From DATENM01 sp045807765 (GTDB lineage: Bacteria > Acidobacteriota > Blastocatellia > UBA7656), in NCBI GenBank assembly GCA_045807765.1, contig JBJMGU010000055.1, positions 1 to 64,000 on the forward strand: 64,000 bases of DNA, given 5' to 3'. The position numbers were made by a program, and so were the translations under genes. The notes below the pieces were generated by a model. It did not search any database. It had not been told where the DNA came from and saw only the letters and a program-made list of their open reading frames with translations. Below are positions 42,842-60,367 of this stretch, one piece after another (the stretch's first letter is position 1; every line of letters begins with the position of its first letter).

Positions 42842-44617
42842 ATGAATCTGCGCGATTGGCTCACTCGAAAGAACCTGATCATTGCCGCAGTCATCCTCGC
42901 GGTGCTTGTCGTAACCGCCTGCTACTTCGCTTTGCGCAGGCCGCAGCCTGTAGCGATGGAGCGCTATGTTGCTGCGTCGTCGCTTGCCTATCTTGAAATC
43001 AATAATCTTGCGGACGTCGCCGATGGCTTGACTGGTACGCGCGCCTGGCGCGAGCTGGGGCCGGCGCTCGGGCTGTCGAGCCAGCTCCGACAGATCGGCT
43101 TGATGGCCGACCTCATCGGGCGCACAGGGCTCGGCCCCGAAGAAGCAGTGCTGGCGGGCCGCGCTCAGTTAGCGGTGGCGATCACCGATGTTGAAGCGCA
43201 AACGGGGCAGACCGACGAAGGGCCATACCTACACTTCAAGCCGCAACTGGCGCTGATTATCGAGACCCACGCCCCCCCGGCAACCGCCGCGCGCCTGGTC
43301 AACGACCGCGCCATCATCGTCGCGCAAAGAATCTATGGCATGACCGTGGCGCAGGAAGAAGGCGAACACCAGGGCACGCGGCTGCTCATCTTTCGCGGCG
43401 CGAATCCTGATCGGCCACTGGTGGCGGCGGCGCTCGGCTCAGTCGTCGTGCTGACTAATCACCTTGAGGCCATGAAGGCGACGCTCGACACGATTGCCGG
43501 GCGCGCGCCGGCGCTCGCCGAAGACGCCACGCTTGCGCGGCTCAAGCCCGACGTTGCCGCTGGCGCAGCCGTCACCGCCTTTGTCACCGAAACCGGCATC
43601 AATAAGCTGATCGCCTTGCTGCCGCCGCTGGCCGCCAGTCGCTATGCCGCGGAGCCCGAAACCGTCGCTTCGTTTACCAGCCTGCTTGAGCATATGGCCA
43701 GTCAGGCGGTTGCCGGCTTGCTCTACAGCGCCGAGTTCAAAGACGGCGGCGTTGTGGATCGCTATCTCACAGCGTTGAAGCCAGGCATCGGCGAGGCGCT
43801 GACCGAAGCGCTGAAACCGACACAGGGAGCCGGTTTCAAGTCGCCGCAATGGATTCCCCGCACCGCCGAAGAAGTGACACTGCTAAACACCGAGCGCGCC
43901 GGTGAATTGCCTGAGCGCGCCCTGAAACAGCTCGCGCCGCACGTAGACATTGTCGCCGGCCTCGCCCTGCGCGAGTTCGTCATCAACCTGCGTAAGCAAT
44001 ACGGCATCGAAGGCGGCGAGTCTGTCGGTGATGCCATCGGCCATGAAATCGCCCTGGTCAATCTCGGCGACGGCGGCCCGCAAGCCATGCTCTTGAGCGT
44101 CAAAGATAAAGACCGGCTCGCGTCCTTCATCGCGCGCTACCTGTCACGCGGCGACGCGAAGATCACCACTGAAAATGTTGGCGGCACAGAGCTGCGGGTG
44201 TCGTCGAATGAAGATGGCCGCGCCGCCGCTTTCATCGGCAGCTATCTGATTCTGGCGACCCGACAGCAGATCACACAGTTGATGCAGGCACAGGACGCCG
44301 GCAGTGTGGTGGCCGCGGATGAAAGACTGCAAACGGCGATGGCGCTTCGTCCGCCGGGCACTTCAATCGTTTCACTGAAACCGGCAGATCGGCGGGCCGG
44401 CGAACTGTTGCTTGCCGTTTCAAGGTTGACTCGCGTGACCGATGGCTCGCACGAGCTGTTGGAGCAAGAGCGGGTTCGCAAAGCTATAGACGACTTGCCG
44501 CCGACTGTCGGCTTTACGGAGTTCCGAGCCTATGGCATCTACAGCGAAACGCGCTCGGCCATCGGCAACTTCGGCTTGCTGGCATCGCTCGCCGGCGGCG
44601 GGGAAGCCGAGAAATGA
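42842..44617 (+). CDS. DUF3352-like membrane-anchored protein, paralogue 1
   Basis: 591 residues. A short basic N-terminus and one membrane helix (LIIAAVILAVLVVTACYFAL, about 13-32) anchor the protein, with the rest outside. The body follows the DUF3352 style: SSLAYLEINNLADVADGLTGTRAWRELGPALGL at the start, then a repeated alpha/beta layout with LVAAALGSVVVLTNHLEAMKATLDTIAG and AAAFIGSYLILATRQQITQLMQA. The same scheme occurs in the protein at 58253 (TSEGLMIRALAAVKT and LVLASSKQFAADIAQA). The function is unknown; such proteins are frequent in Acidobacteria and cyanobacteria. A heptamer element precedes it, and no clear Shine-Dalgarno is seen. It converges with pgsA. Confidence 0.65.
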   Translation: MNLRDWLTRKNLIIAAVILAVLVVTACYFALRRPQPVAMERYVAASSLAYLEINNLADVADGLTGTRAWRELGPALGLSSQLRQIGLMADLIGRTGLGPEEAVLAGRAQLAVAITDVEAQTGQTDEGPYLHFKPQLALIIETHAPPATAARLVNDRAIIVAQRIYGMTVAQEEGEHQGTRLLIFRGANPDRPLVAAALGSVVVLTNHLEAMKATLDTIAGRAPALAEDATLARLKPDVAAGAAVTAFVTETGINKLIALLPPLAASRYAAEPETVASFTSLLEHMASQAVAGLLYSAEFKDGGVVDRYLTALKPGIGEALTEALKPTQGAGFKSPQWIPRTAEEVTLLNTERAGELPERALKQLAPHVDIVAGLALREFVINLRKQYGIEGGESVGDAIGHEIALVNLGDGGPQAMLLSVKDKDRLASFIARYLSRGDAKITTENVGGTELRVSSNEDGRAAAFIGSYLILATRQQITQLMQAQDAGSVVAADERLQTAMALRPPGTSIVSLKPADRRAGELLLAVSRLTRVTDGSHELLEQERVRKAIDDLPPTVGFTEFRAYGIYSETRSAIGNFGLLASLAGGGEAEK

Positions 44618-44719
44618 GCCGGCGTGATTGCCGCCGATGTCGCCCGTAGTAGCCACATTGTCGGTTGAGCGGATGCGAGACTAATGTTGACGAGATGGAT
44701 GGCTTCGATTGGTGGGCGG

Positions 44720-45502
44720 CTATTGCCGACGGCCTTCAGCTTTGACGGTCTCGGTGGGGATGCCGGTGGTTTTGCGGCGACGGCGGCGCAGGATGCGCAC
44801 CCTGCGCCGCTCGCGGACTTCGATGCGGTCGCGCACCTTGCCGTAGAACTTGGTGAAGTAGTCGACCATTGACCAGAGCGCGAAGAAGACGACGACCCAT
44901 AACATCGCCCTACCCGCGCCATAACAGAGGACTCGAAAATCATCGAGCGTGATCGCTCGATTACTAATGACGGCGCCGAGCGTACGCGCCGATTCAGCGA
45001 ACGAGGCGAAGGCAATTTCGGGATGTACGTGCGGCGGCGGCTGCAAGCCGGAAGGGCCGCCCGGCATGCTGCCAGAGATCAACAGGGTAATGGCAATCAC
45101 CTGCGTCAGCATTTTGAACTTGCCCTTCATCGAGGCACTGATGGTGAAACCTTCAGCCGAGGCAATCGAGCGCAGGCCGGTGACGGCGAATTCGCGGCCA
45201 ATAATAATGACGATGGCCCAGGCCGGGGCAATGCGGTTTTCGACCAGCGAAATCAGCGCCGCCGAGATCAGCAGCTTATCGGCGATGGGGTCGAGCAGGA
45301 TGCCGAGCGTTGAGACCTGGCCGCGCTTGCGGGCGAGGTAGCCGTCGAGCCAGTCGGTGACCGACGCGCCGACGAACAGCGCCAGCCCGAAGAACTGTTG
45401 CGGTACGTCGAACCAGTCGCTGGGGAACTTCGTCAGCAAGACGACGACCAGCAGCGGGACGATGAAGATTCTGGAGAGCGTGAGCGCGTTCGGCAGATTC
45501 AA
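44720..45502 (-). CDS. pgsA: CDP-diacylglycerol-glycerol-3-phosphate 3-phosphatidyltransferase
   Basis: 260 residues. PgsA makes phosphatidylglycerol phosphate from CDP-diacylglycerol, the step after CdsA. The CDP-alcohol motif is DWLDGYLARKRG...LLDPIADK, all acidic residues kept. I chose the TTG at 45502 (LNLPNALTLSRIFIVPLL) because CAGGAA lies nine bases upstream and the family begins with this sequence. The frame is open to 45658, but the extra 52 residues are not family-like. Two loops are longer than usual (SMPGGPSGLQPPPHVHPE), and an Arg-rich tail (RVRILRRRRRK) follows the last helix; both are unusual. The gene converges with the DUF3352-like gene. Confidence 0.88.
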   Translation of the reverse strand: MNLPNALTLSRIFIVPLLVVVLLTKFPSDWFDVPQQFFGLALFVGASVTDWLDGYLARKRGQVSTLGILLDPIADKLLISAALISLVENRIAPAWAIVIIIGREFAVTGLRSIASAEGFTISASMKGKFKMLTQVIAITLLISGSMPGGPSGLQPPPHVHPEIAFASFAESARTLGAVISNRAITLDDFRVLCYGAGRAMLWVVVFFALWSMVDYFTKFYGKVRDRIEVRERRRVRILRRRRRKTTGIPTETVKAEGRRQ

Positions 45503-45801
45503 GCGACTTATTCCTGAGCCGGTTTCGCGGGCACAAAAACCAACCGTGATTCGAGTAAAATTAGCGCGAGCAGCACATCTTTTGTTGGCAAGTTGACTAT
45601 ATTGGCGGCCCGCACCATTGTCAAGAACCGCCCGCCCGGCGCTGTAGCTGTTTTTCAATTTGCTGCATCTAAGGCTCCGTCAAGTGGGGAGTTTCAGAAT
45701 GGGGTAGCGCCGCGCGGTCAGCTTATGCGACACTGCGCAGTCTGTGGCGCAAGCGAACCGCCTTGCGCCACCATCGTTGTGAGTTTTAATCCGGGTCTTC
45801 A
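45503..45801. other. Divergent intergenic region, about 300 bp
   Basis: This separates pgsA from the propeller gene and must carry both promoters. I saw no repeat element, hairpin or convincing promoter in it. A 71-codon frame from 45593 has no protein-like character. Confidence 0.4.
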
Positions 45802-47808
45802 ATGTTGAACTGGTTCAAGCGACTGTTCAATCGGCGCGGCAGGCTCATCGCCGCAGGTATTGTGATTGTCCTCGTGCTGGCGGGGCTGTTGATTTATGTG
45901 GTCAGGCTGAATCGTCACATCAGCGCTGAACAGGAAGCCGAAGCCGCCGCGCAAAAAATCACCGTCGAAGAAACGCATTTGCGCCCGCCGGTGACGGACG
46001 GGCTGACGGTCTACCTGAACGCCGCTGATGCGAGAGCGACGGCGGTGTTTGCCGGCATCCGCTATCTGGCGACCTCAGGAGGACTGATCGCGCTCGACGA
46101 AGGTGGCACGGTCAAGCACCGCTACACCACTTTCGATGGCCTGAGCGACAATGACCTGACGGCGCTGGCGGTCTTTCGTGATCGGCTTTATATCGGCACG
46201 GCAACCAGCGGCTTGATGGCATTCGACGGTAATGGCTTCACCGGCTATCACTTCGTCAAGCCGAAGGCGACGCGGGTGAGCGTGCTGACGGCGACGGAAA
46301 GCGAGTTGTTAATCGGCACGCTCGACGGCGGCTTATTCGAGTTTGATGGACAGCAGCGTTTCACGCGCCGCTTCAATTCGGCTGTGGGAGCCGATTTCAC
46401 GCGAGTCACCGCGGTGCTGCCGTTTGCTTCGCGACTCTACATCGGCACACAGGACAATGGGCTCTACATCTGGCGCGAAGGCCACATCGAGCACCTGACG
46501 ACGAGCGAAGGCTTGCCGTCACCACGCGTCACCGGGCTTGTCGTGCTGCCTTCGAGCGATTCGCAGTACGGGGCGCTCGCCGTAGCGACCGATTTCGGCG
46601 TCGTCGGTCTGAGCGATGCCAATGAGATCAAAGTCATCACCAATCGCCCGAACGTCACTTCGATTGCGGTGGTCGGCGGGCGGCTGTTTGCCGGGCTGTT
46701 CAGCGGCGGCGTCTTTGACATAAACGCCGAACGGACGAAGTCGAGCCCGAACGAATCGCGCACAGGTTTGTCCGAGACGCCGGGCCTGCCGGCGAACGCG
46801 CCGACGACGGTGTTTGCCGATGACGGCGGGTTGTGGGCGTTGACGCGCGATGGCGCATTCGTTCGCGAGGCGAGGGCGGGCGGGCCGGCCTTCGAGCCGG
46901 TGGCCGGATCGCTTGTGAGCGAGCGCCTCATCACCGGCGACCATATCACCGGCGTAGCGCTCGATGGCGCGGGCCATCTGTGGGTTGGGTATTTCGACCG
47001 CGGCGCTGATGTGATCGCACCAGAGACCAGCGAACGCCTGGCGCACATCGAAGACGAGCGCATCCGTGAAGTGAATTTCATTACGTTTGACCCAGCATCC
47101 GGGCAGACGCTGATTGCCACGTCGCGCGGTCTCGTCACCGTTGATGGGCGAAGGCAGCAGACTGTGATGACCCGCGAAAAAAATGGCTTAATCAACAATG
47201 CCGTTGCCCACATTTCTTTGATGACGGCAAACACCTCGGCGGCGGGCGCGATGGTGCTGGCGACAGCGGGCGGCTTGACTGAGGTGGCCGGCGGGCGGGC
47301 GCGGTCGCTGACCTCGTTTCACGGCCTGTCGAGCAATCATTTGTACACCTCGGCGGTCGCCGGCTCGCGGCTCTTTGTCGGCAGCCTGGCGGGCCTGATC
47401 GAGCTTGAGGGCATGCGCGTCGTGCGCACTTATAAGACGTCGAACTCACACCTGTCGCACGACTGGGTGACGGCGCTTGCCGAAGCCGACGGCACACTTT
47501 ATGTCGGCACCAACGGCGGCGGCGTTGACGCCTTGCTGCCGACCGGCGAGTGGATCAGCTTTGCCAATGATCGCGATGTCGGCAAATTTGAAGTCAATCA
47601 AAACGCCATGTACTTTGACGGCGAGCGTTTGTATGTCGGCACTAGCGATAAAGGATTATTGGTATATAATACGCGCGCGCGGAGTTGGAAACGACTCAGC
47701 GCCGGCCTGCCGTCGCCGAGCGTGACGGCTATTACAGGCGATGACCGATACCTTTATATCGGCACAATGAACGGCCTTGTCAGGATTGAGAAGCGAGTCG
47801 TCGGATAG
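45802..47808 (+). CDS. Membrane-anchored beta-propeller protein
   Basis: 668 residues. A basic start and one membrane helix (about 14-34, LIAAGIVIVLVLAGLLIYVV) are followed by repeated blades of the regulator-propeller type: YTTFDGLSDNDLTALAVF, RLYIGTATSGLMAFDG, LTTSEGLPSPRVTGLVV, FHGLSSNHLYTSAV, LYVGTNGGGVDALL and YLYIGTMNGLVRIE. These are the sensor blades found before histidine kinases, but here no kinase domain follows, so the protein is a stand-alone exported propeller. It may bind a ligand or partner outside the cell. No clear Shine-Dalgarno is seen. It heads the envelope-type block that includes the VIT and giant TPR genes. Confidence 0.78.
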   Translation: MLNWFKRLFNRRGRLIAAGIVIVLVLAGLLIYVVRLNRHISAEQEAEAAAQKITVEETHLRPPVTDGLTVYLNAADARATAVFAGIRYLATSGGLIALDEGGTVKHRYTTFDGLSDNDLTALAVFRDRLYIGTATSGLMAFDGNGFTGYHFVKPKATRVSVLTATESELLIGTLDGGLFEFDGQQRFTRRFNSAVGADFTRVTAVLPFASRLYIGTQDNGLYIWREGHIEHLTTSEGLPSPRVTGLVVLPSSDSQYGALAVATDFGVVGLSDANEIKVITNRPNVTSIAVVGGRLFAGLFSGGVFDINAERTKSSPNESRTGLSETPGLPANAPTTVFADDGGLWALTRDGAFVREARAGGPAFEPVAGSLVSERLITGDHITGVALDGAGHLWVGYFDRGADVIAPETSERLAHIEDERIREVNFITFDPASGQTLIATSRGLVTVDGRRQQTVMTREKNGLINNAVAHISLMTANTSAAGAMVLATAGGLTEVAGGRARSLTSFHGLSSNHLYTSAVAGSRLFVGSLAGLIELEGMRVVRTYKTSNSHLSHDWVTALAEADGTLYVGTNGGGVDALLPTGEWISFANDRDVGKFEVNQNAMYFDGERLYVGTSDKGLLVYNTRARSWKRLSAGLPSPSVTAITGDDRYLYIGTMNGLVRIEKRVVG

Positions 47809-47928
47809 CCCGGTGGGGCAAGCCAAACGCCCCTGCAACGTTGGCCCGCGCATTTAGGGCAAGCGTGATCGAATCACCACTTCCGCCTTTAGTTTTTGCG
47901 GGTGAGCGGCCCGCGCTTCAGGATGCTT

Positions 47929-50325
47929 ATGAAATCAAGTGGACGCACCTCTCTGAGTTTAATGGCACGGCGAATGGCTGCGCTGCTGGTCTTGTTGCTG
48001 ATTCCCGCGGCGGCACGGGCACAGTCGGGCGTGCTCATCCCAACCGGCGCGCCGCAGCCTAACCCTTCGATCCTCTCGCTCGACGAGATGACCGTTGACG
48101 TGAAGATCGATAACCAGTACGCGCGCGTCCGCGTCGTGCAGATCTTCGGCAACCACACAGACCGCGTGCAGGAAGGTCAGTACGTCTTTCTCATCCCGAC
48201 GACCGCGGCGGTCTCGGATTTTGCGGTTTGGGACGGCGACGTCCGCATCCCCGGCGTCATCCTTGAAAAGCGCCGCGCCGAAGAGATATACCAAGACCTC
48301 GCCCTGCAATCCATCGATCCGGGACTGCTCGAACAGGAGCGCGACGACCAGTCGAACACCGCCTTTACGGTCAAGATCACGCCCATTCCTGCGTATGGCA
48401 CCAAGCGGCTTGAGCTTGAATACACCGAAGCGCTGCCGGTGGATAATCTCGAATCCTACTTCTCGTTTCCCTTCAAGCCGAGCCAGTACGGTGCGCAGAG
48501 CGTCAACCATCTGTCGCTTAGATTACAAATCGCCAGCAAGTTTGCGATGAGCGATTTGAACCTGCGCAGCAAAATCTATTCGCTCAACTTCATCGATAAT
48601 CGTCCCGAGTACAAGTCTGCGTCCTTCGAGGGCAACGACATTCAACTGACCGAGGACTTCTCGTTCAGTTACGGCTTGAACGTGCCGCGCACGGCGTTCG
48701 AGTTTCTCGCCTATCGCGCGCCGGAGCGCATTACTGCCGACGAGTTGCGCGACCCGCGATTGGCCGAGCGCGAGCCCGACGGATACTTCGAGGCGGGCGC
48801 CGTCTTCAATGAAGCGGGCCGCGCCCCCGGCGAAGTCGTCGCGCCTGACCCACGCTCGGTGCTGGTCATGCTCGATACGTCGCTTTCGATGCAGTGGGAA
48901 AAGCTCGACCGCGCTTACGAAGCGACCGAAGCGCTGCTGCGCTCGCTGACGCCGCAGGACACCTTCAATCTTATGTTGTTCAACGATGACGTCACCGCCT
49001 TGAGCGACAAGTCGGTGGACGCGCGCCCCGATCAGATCGAGCGCGCCCTGTCATTCATCAAGTCGAGTTACCTGTCGGGCGGCACCGATCTGGCCGCCGC
49101 GCTCGAACGCGCCGCGCAATTGTCGAAAGCGATGCCGGCGAAGAAGGAGCGCGCCATCGTGATGATTACCGATGGCAATTCGTCGCTCGGCACGACACGA
49201 TTGAAAACGCTCACCGAACGCTTTCAGAAGGCCAACGATGCCGGGCCGCGCGCCCGCCTGTACGTCTTCGGCATCGGCTCGGACACCAACCTGCGATTGC
49301 TCGGCGAGCTGGCGCGGGCGTCGCGCGGTTATTTCGATTGGTCGCGCGAGACCGACGATCTGGAATTCAAGCTCAAGGGCTTTGTCAGCAAGATAGGCCG
49401 CGCGCCGATTGATACGTTGAAGCTGGCCAACCAGGACGCGGCGAACTTCTATCAGGTCTATCCCGATTACGAAGCGACCGCCTATGACGGTACGCGGCTG
49501 TCGTTCGTCGGTCGCTACAAGCGGCCCGGCACCGCGCAGCTCGCAATCACCGGCAACAGTGAAGGCAAGGCGGTGCGGCTCAATCAGCAGGTCGAGCTGC
49601 CGGAGCGCGATGACAGCCACGACCATGTGCCGCGACTGTGGGCGCGGGCGCGTGTCGATGCGCTGCTCAGGCTGATCGCTTTGAATGGCGAGACCAAAGA
49701 GGCAATTGACGAGATTATCGCGCTCTCAAAGAAGTACAAGTTCGTGACGCCTTACACCTCGTTCCTGGCGGCGCCGCGGTCGCTGTTGCGGCCCCGGGTG
49801 ATTCGCCCCGGCGACCCGGTGTTGCGGGTTCGCGCCGATCAATCGATTGTTGAAGTGACCGCAGTATTCCCGTTCGGCTTGACCAGGCGATTGACCTATC
49901 TGAAAGGCGAAGATGTCTGGGAGACGCGGTTTGTCGCGCCGCGCGAGATGAGCGATGGCGTTTATCATTGCCGCCTGTTGCTGGTCGACAACAAAGGCCG
50001 CGCCTATCAAGAAGACAAGAGCTTTGTCATCGATAGCCGCCCGCCGCGCCTTGAACCGAAGTTAGATCAAACCGTCGCCCATGCCGGCGAAGAGTTAACG
50101 ATCACTGTGCGCGCCGATAGCGACACGCGAGTGATTGCGGCGCGCGTCTTTGGCGCGCTGCCGGTGCCCATCGTTTGGGATGCGAAGGCGAAAGCCAATG
50201 TCGGCCACCTGCGCATCCCTGCGGGGTTGCCATCGGGAACCTACACGATTCAGGTCACCGCCGAAGACTTCGCGCACAACTCAACGGTCGCCGAGGTGAT
50301 GGTTGAAGTAATTGGCGGCAGTTGA
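47929..50325 (+). CDS. Exported VIT and VWA domain protein
   Basis: 798 residues from the ATG at 47929, six bases after AGGATG; earlier starts at 47896 and 47923 exist. A signal peptide covers about 1-34 (MAALLVLLLIPAAARAQS). The VIT domain follows (SLDEMTVDVKIDNQYARVRVVQIF...EKRRAEEIYQDL), and then a VWA domain with the metal site DTSLS starting at 316 and GGTDLAAALERAAQ. The C-terminal third has beta-sandwich sequence (LITVRADSDTR-like strands at about 720-790). VIT-VWA proteins are related to inter-alpha-trypsin inhibitor heavy chains and are usually exported. An adhesion or complex-assembly role is inferred. The giant TPR gene starts 95 bases later. Confidence 0.85.
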   Translation: MKSSGRTSLSLMARRMAALLVLLLIPAAARAQSGVLIPTGAPQPNPSILSLDEMTVDVKIDNQYARVRVVQIFGNHTDRVQEGQYVFLIPTTAAVSDFAVWDGDVRIPGVILEKRRAEEIYQDLALQSIDPGLLEQERDDQSNTAFTVKITPIPAYGTKRLELEYTEALPVDNLESYFSFPFKPSQYGAQSVNHLSLRLQIASKFAMSDLNLRSKIYSLNFIDNRPEYKSASFEGNDIQLTEDFSFSYGLNVPRTAFEFLAYRAPERITADELRDPRLAEREPDGYFEAGAVFNEAGRAPGEVVAPDPRSVLVMLDTSLSMQWEKLDRAYEATEALLRSLTPQDTFNLMLFNDDVTALSDKSVDARPDQIERALSFIKSSYLSGGTDLAAALERAAQLSKAMPAKKERAIVMITDGNSSLGTTRLKTLTERFQKANDAGPRARLYVFGIGSDTNLRLLGELARASRGYFDWSRETDDLEFKLKGFVSKIGRAPIDTLKLANQDAANFYQVYPDYEATAYDGTRLSFVGRYKRPGTAQLAITGNSEGKAVRLNQQVELPERDDSHDHVPRLWARARVDALLRLIALNGETKEAIDEIIALSKKYKFVTPYTSFLAAPRSLLRPRVIRPGDPVLRVRADQSIVEVTAVFPFGLTRRLTYLKGEDVWETRFVAPREMSDGVYHCRLLLVDNKGRAYQEDKSFVIDSRPPRLEPKLDQTVAHAGEELTITVRADSDTRVIAARVFGALPVPIVWDAKAKANVGHLRIPAGLPSGTYTIQVTAEDFAHNSTVAEVMVEVIGGS

Positions 50326-50419
50326 TCGCGTGACTTTTCCGGTTCTAAGCGAACCGCACGGCATCAACCGTTTTCTAGTTTTTGGGTTTGCATTACCGAT
50401 TCATTGATCGCAGGTGCTT

Positions 50420-58240
<7,821 letters not shown>

Positions 58241-58252
58241 AAGGTGATGGTT

Positions 58253-60109
58253 ATGAAAATCACAAGAGCGTTTGTCGTTCTCGTCCTCGTCATTGCGGCG
58301 CTGTGGCACGCGTCAGACGGCCAGCCGCAACGGCCCCTGGCCGATCAGCTCCGATTGGCCGGCGCGCTGCCGCGCGGCGCACTCGTTTATGTGCAGGCGC
58401 GCGACCTGTCGGCATTGATGAAGGCATGGATGGGTTCGACCGTGCGCAACAAGTTTTACGCCAGCCCGAGCTACACAGCCTTCTCGAAGTCGCGCGTCTT
58501 TCTGAAGTTTCAAGACCGCCGCGGCGACTTTGAAAAAGCGCTCGGCTTCGGCATTGACGAAGACCGGCTGACCGAGCTTGCGGGCGGCGCGTCGGCGGTG
58601 GCGGTCTATGACATCGGCAAGCTCGACATGGCTTTTGTTACCGAGCTGCCGCGTGAGCGGGCGCTGCTGACCACGATGTTCAAAAAGCTGCCGCAGTTTC
58701 AGGAGCGCAACGCCGACGGCGGCATCTACTACGCCAAGGACGTGCAGACCGACGGCGGCAGGCTCAGCCAGCAATTCTGTTTTGCGCACGTCGGCGGCAA
58801 GTTGATCGTGACGACGAGCGAAGGCTTGATGATTCGCGCGCTCGCCGCGGTCAAGACCAATGGCGCGGATTCGCTGCTCAGCGACGTGATGGCGATGGCC
58901 GAGCAGTCCAAGGGTTTCGCCACGCACGACCTGACGATCTGGCTCGATCAGTCGCGCTTGAACCGTGACCGCTTGTTCAACAGCTACTGGATTCATCAGA
59001 ACGTCAGCAAAGAATTGAATGGCATCGAAAGCGGCTTGCTCGACATGCGCATCACGGCGCAGGGATTGACCGAGCAGCGTTACTTCAAGATGGGGGCCGC
59101 GCCGGCCAATGGTGAAGCGGGCTCGCTGAAAGGCAGTGACGCGGCGGCGCTGTTGAAGTTCGCGCCCGCCGACGCTCAACTCGCCGAGATTCATCCACAG
59201 GTCAAAGCCGAAGACCTGGCGGATACCGTGACTAATGCGCTGTTCGGCCACCTGCCGACCGCCGAGCCAACGCGGCCCGATGTGTCGCGCCCGACTTCTT
59301 CGGATGACGACAGCGGCGGGCGCACAGAGCGTTACAGCCAGCTTGATGCGCGCTTTGACGTGGACGTTGACGACGAGCAAGCGCCGCCACGCGGCAACGC
59401 GCCGGCCCGCAAAGCCAAGACGGAGGCGGCGGCGCAGATCGGCCCGACTTCGTTCGTCGCCGCGATGACCAAGCTCGCGCCGGTGGCGGTGTGCGAGCTG
59501 ACGCGCTCGAAAGCCGATCCCGACCGGCCTTTTGTTCACTTCGAGCGCGCCGTGGTTGTTGAGATGAAGAGTGAAGCGGCGATAGACCGCGCGGCGCTCG
59601 AACGCGCCATCGTCGAAGAGATGCGGGCGCGTTTCGTCGTCGCCGGCGTAGACCCGCGCTTCACCTGGCAGGATGACGCCGGCGTGCGCGTGCTCGGTCA
59701 ATCGTTGCTGGAGAAAGGTGCGGCTTATACGGTCAGCGGAAAATATCTGGTGCTGGCTTCGAGCAAGCAGTTCGCCGCGGACATCGCGCAAGCCGCTGCC
59801 GCGACCGCTGAAGCGCCGCGCATTGACGGGGCCGTCAGCTTCTACGCGCTGGTGCGCATCAGTGAGGCAAAGCCGGTGTTCGATAAGCTGATGGCCAAGC
59901 TCGACGGCAAAGTTGCCGCGCCACCGGTGCCGAAAGTCAAGAAAGCCGATCAAGAGGAAGAAGAGAGCGCCGACGACAGCGCCAGCGAGGTCAAATTCTT
60001 CAGCGACAATGTGTCGAGCCTGGTGTCGGCAACGACCATCCGCGATATGCGCTTGCGGCGCGAATCGAGCGGCCAGATCATCAGCGAACGGCTGGTGTAT
60101 TCGTTCTAG
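58253..60109 (+). CDS. DUF3352-like exported protein, paralogue 2
   Basis: 618 residues from the ATG at 58253, six bases after AAGGTG; ATG 58247 is possible. The N-terminus has a signal-like helix (AFVVLVLVIAALWHASDG). The body has the DUF3352-like scheme: LADQLRLAGALPRGALVYVQARDLSALMKAWMGS, FEKALGFGIDEDRLTELAGGASAVAVYD, and a second half with KYLVLASSKQFAADIAQA. An acidic stretch (SDDDSGGRTERYSQ) and a Lys-rich EEEESADDSAS segment are loops. It follows the TPR gene by 12 bases and is likely coupled to it. The stop TAG overlaps the next repeat element. The function is unknown; an envelope-associated partner of the TPR protein is inferred. Confidence 0.68.
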   Translation: MKITRAFVVLVLVIAALWHASDGQPQRPLADQLRLAGALPRGALVYVQARDLSALMKAWMGSTVRNKFYASPSYTAFSKSRVFLKFQDRRGDFEKALGFGIDEDRLTELAGGASAVAVYDIGKLDMAFVTELPRERALLTTMFKKLPQFQERNADGGIYYAKDVQTDGGRLSQQFCFAHVGGKLIVTTSEGLMIRALAAVKTNGADSLLSDVMAMAEQSKGFATHDLTIWLDQSRLNRDRLFNSYWIHQNVSKELNGIESGLLDMRITAQGLTEQRYFKMGAAPANGEAGSLKGSDAAALLKFAPADAQLAEIHPQVKAEDLADTVTNALFGHLPTAEPTRPDVSRPTSSDDDSGGRTERYSQLDARFDVDVDDEQAPPRGNAPARKAKTEAAAQIGPTSFVAAMTKLAPVAVCELTRSKADPDRPFVHFERAVVVEMKSEAAIDRAALERAIVEEMRARFVVAGVDPRFTWQDDAGVRVLGQSLLEKGAAYTVSGKYLVLASSKQFAADIAQAAAATAEAPRIDGAVSFYALVRISEAKPVFDKLMAKLDGKVAAPPVPKVKKADQEEEESADDSASEVKFFSDNVSSLVSATTIRDMRLRRESSGQIISERLVYSF

Positions 60110-60292
60110 CAGTAGGCAGTAGGCGGTAGGCAGTAAGCAGTGCGTCGCCAAGCTCCGTAGGAGCGCAATGTTGACATTGCGCTCCTACGGAGCTTCGTCT
60201 TTATTGAACGTCTCGACTATAAACATGGCGTCCCTACGGGACTAGATAACTGCCTGCTGCCTACTGCCTACTGCCTCCTGCCTACTTCTCCT
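60108..60292. repeat. Nested element: AGTAGGC heptamer arms around other palindromes
   Basis: The left arm (60108-60141) has AGTAGGC, AGTAGGC, GGTAGGC, AGTAAGC. The right arm (60247-60292) has GCCTGCT, GCCTACT, GCCTACT, GCCTCCT, GCCTACT. Between them lie a perfect 21-bp palindrome (60150-60195) and a small GTCCC-TAC-GGGAC hairpin (60230-60242). The left arm starts in the stop codon of the DUF3352-like gene. The word is that of the element at 22054. Confidence 0.92.
60150..60195. repeat. 21-bp perfect palindrome with CTCCGTAGGAGCG
   Basis: Left half 60150-60170 and right half 60175-60195 pair perfectly over four bases (TTGA). It has the form of a REP or MITE hairpin nested inside a heptamer element, and it may be the older or younger insertion. 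Confidence 0.9.
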
Positions 60293-60367
60293 TGTAGCGC
60301 AGCGGCGGGGCTGGTATTTTTCTTGCTCATCAAAATCGTGATGTAAACTCGGATTAATGAGGATTTG

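Noticed and set aside
45503..45658. 52-residue N-terminal extension of PgsA
   Set aside because: Not family-like; TTG at 45502 with CAGGAA upstream matches the usual PgsA start.
58313..60151. 612-codon open frame on the minus strand opposite the DUF3352-like gene
   Set aside because: It is Arg/His/Gln-rich with no domain. GC-rich codons on the plus strand leave the antisense frame open; the plus-strand gene has a signal peptide, a start site and a paralogue.
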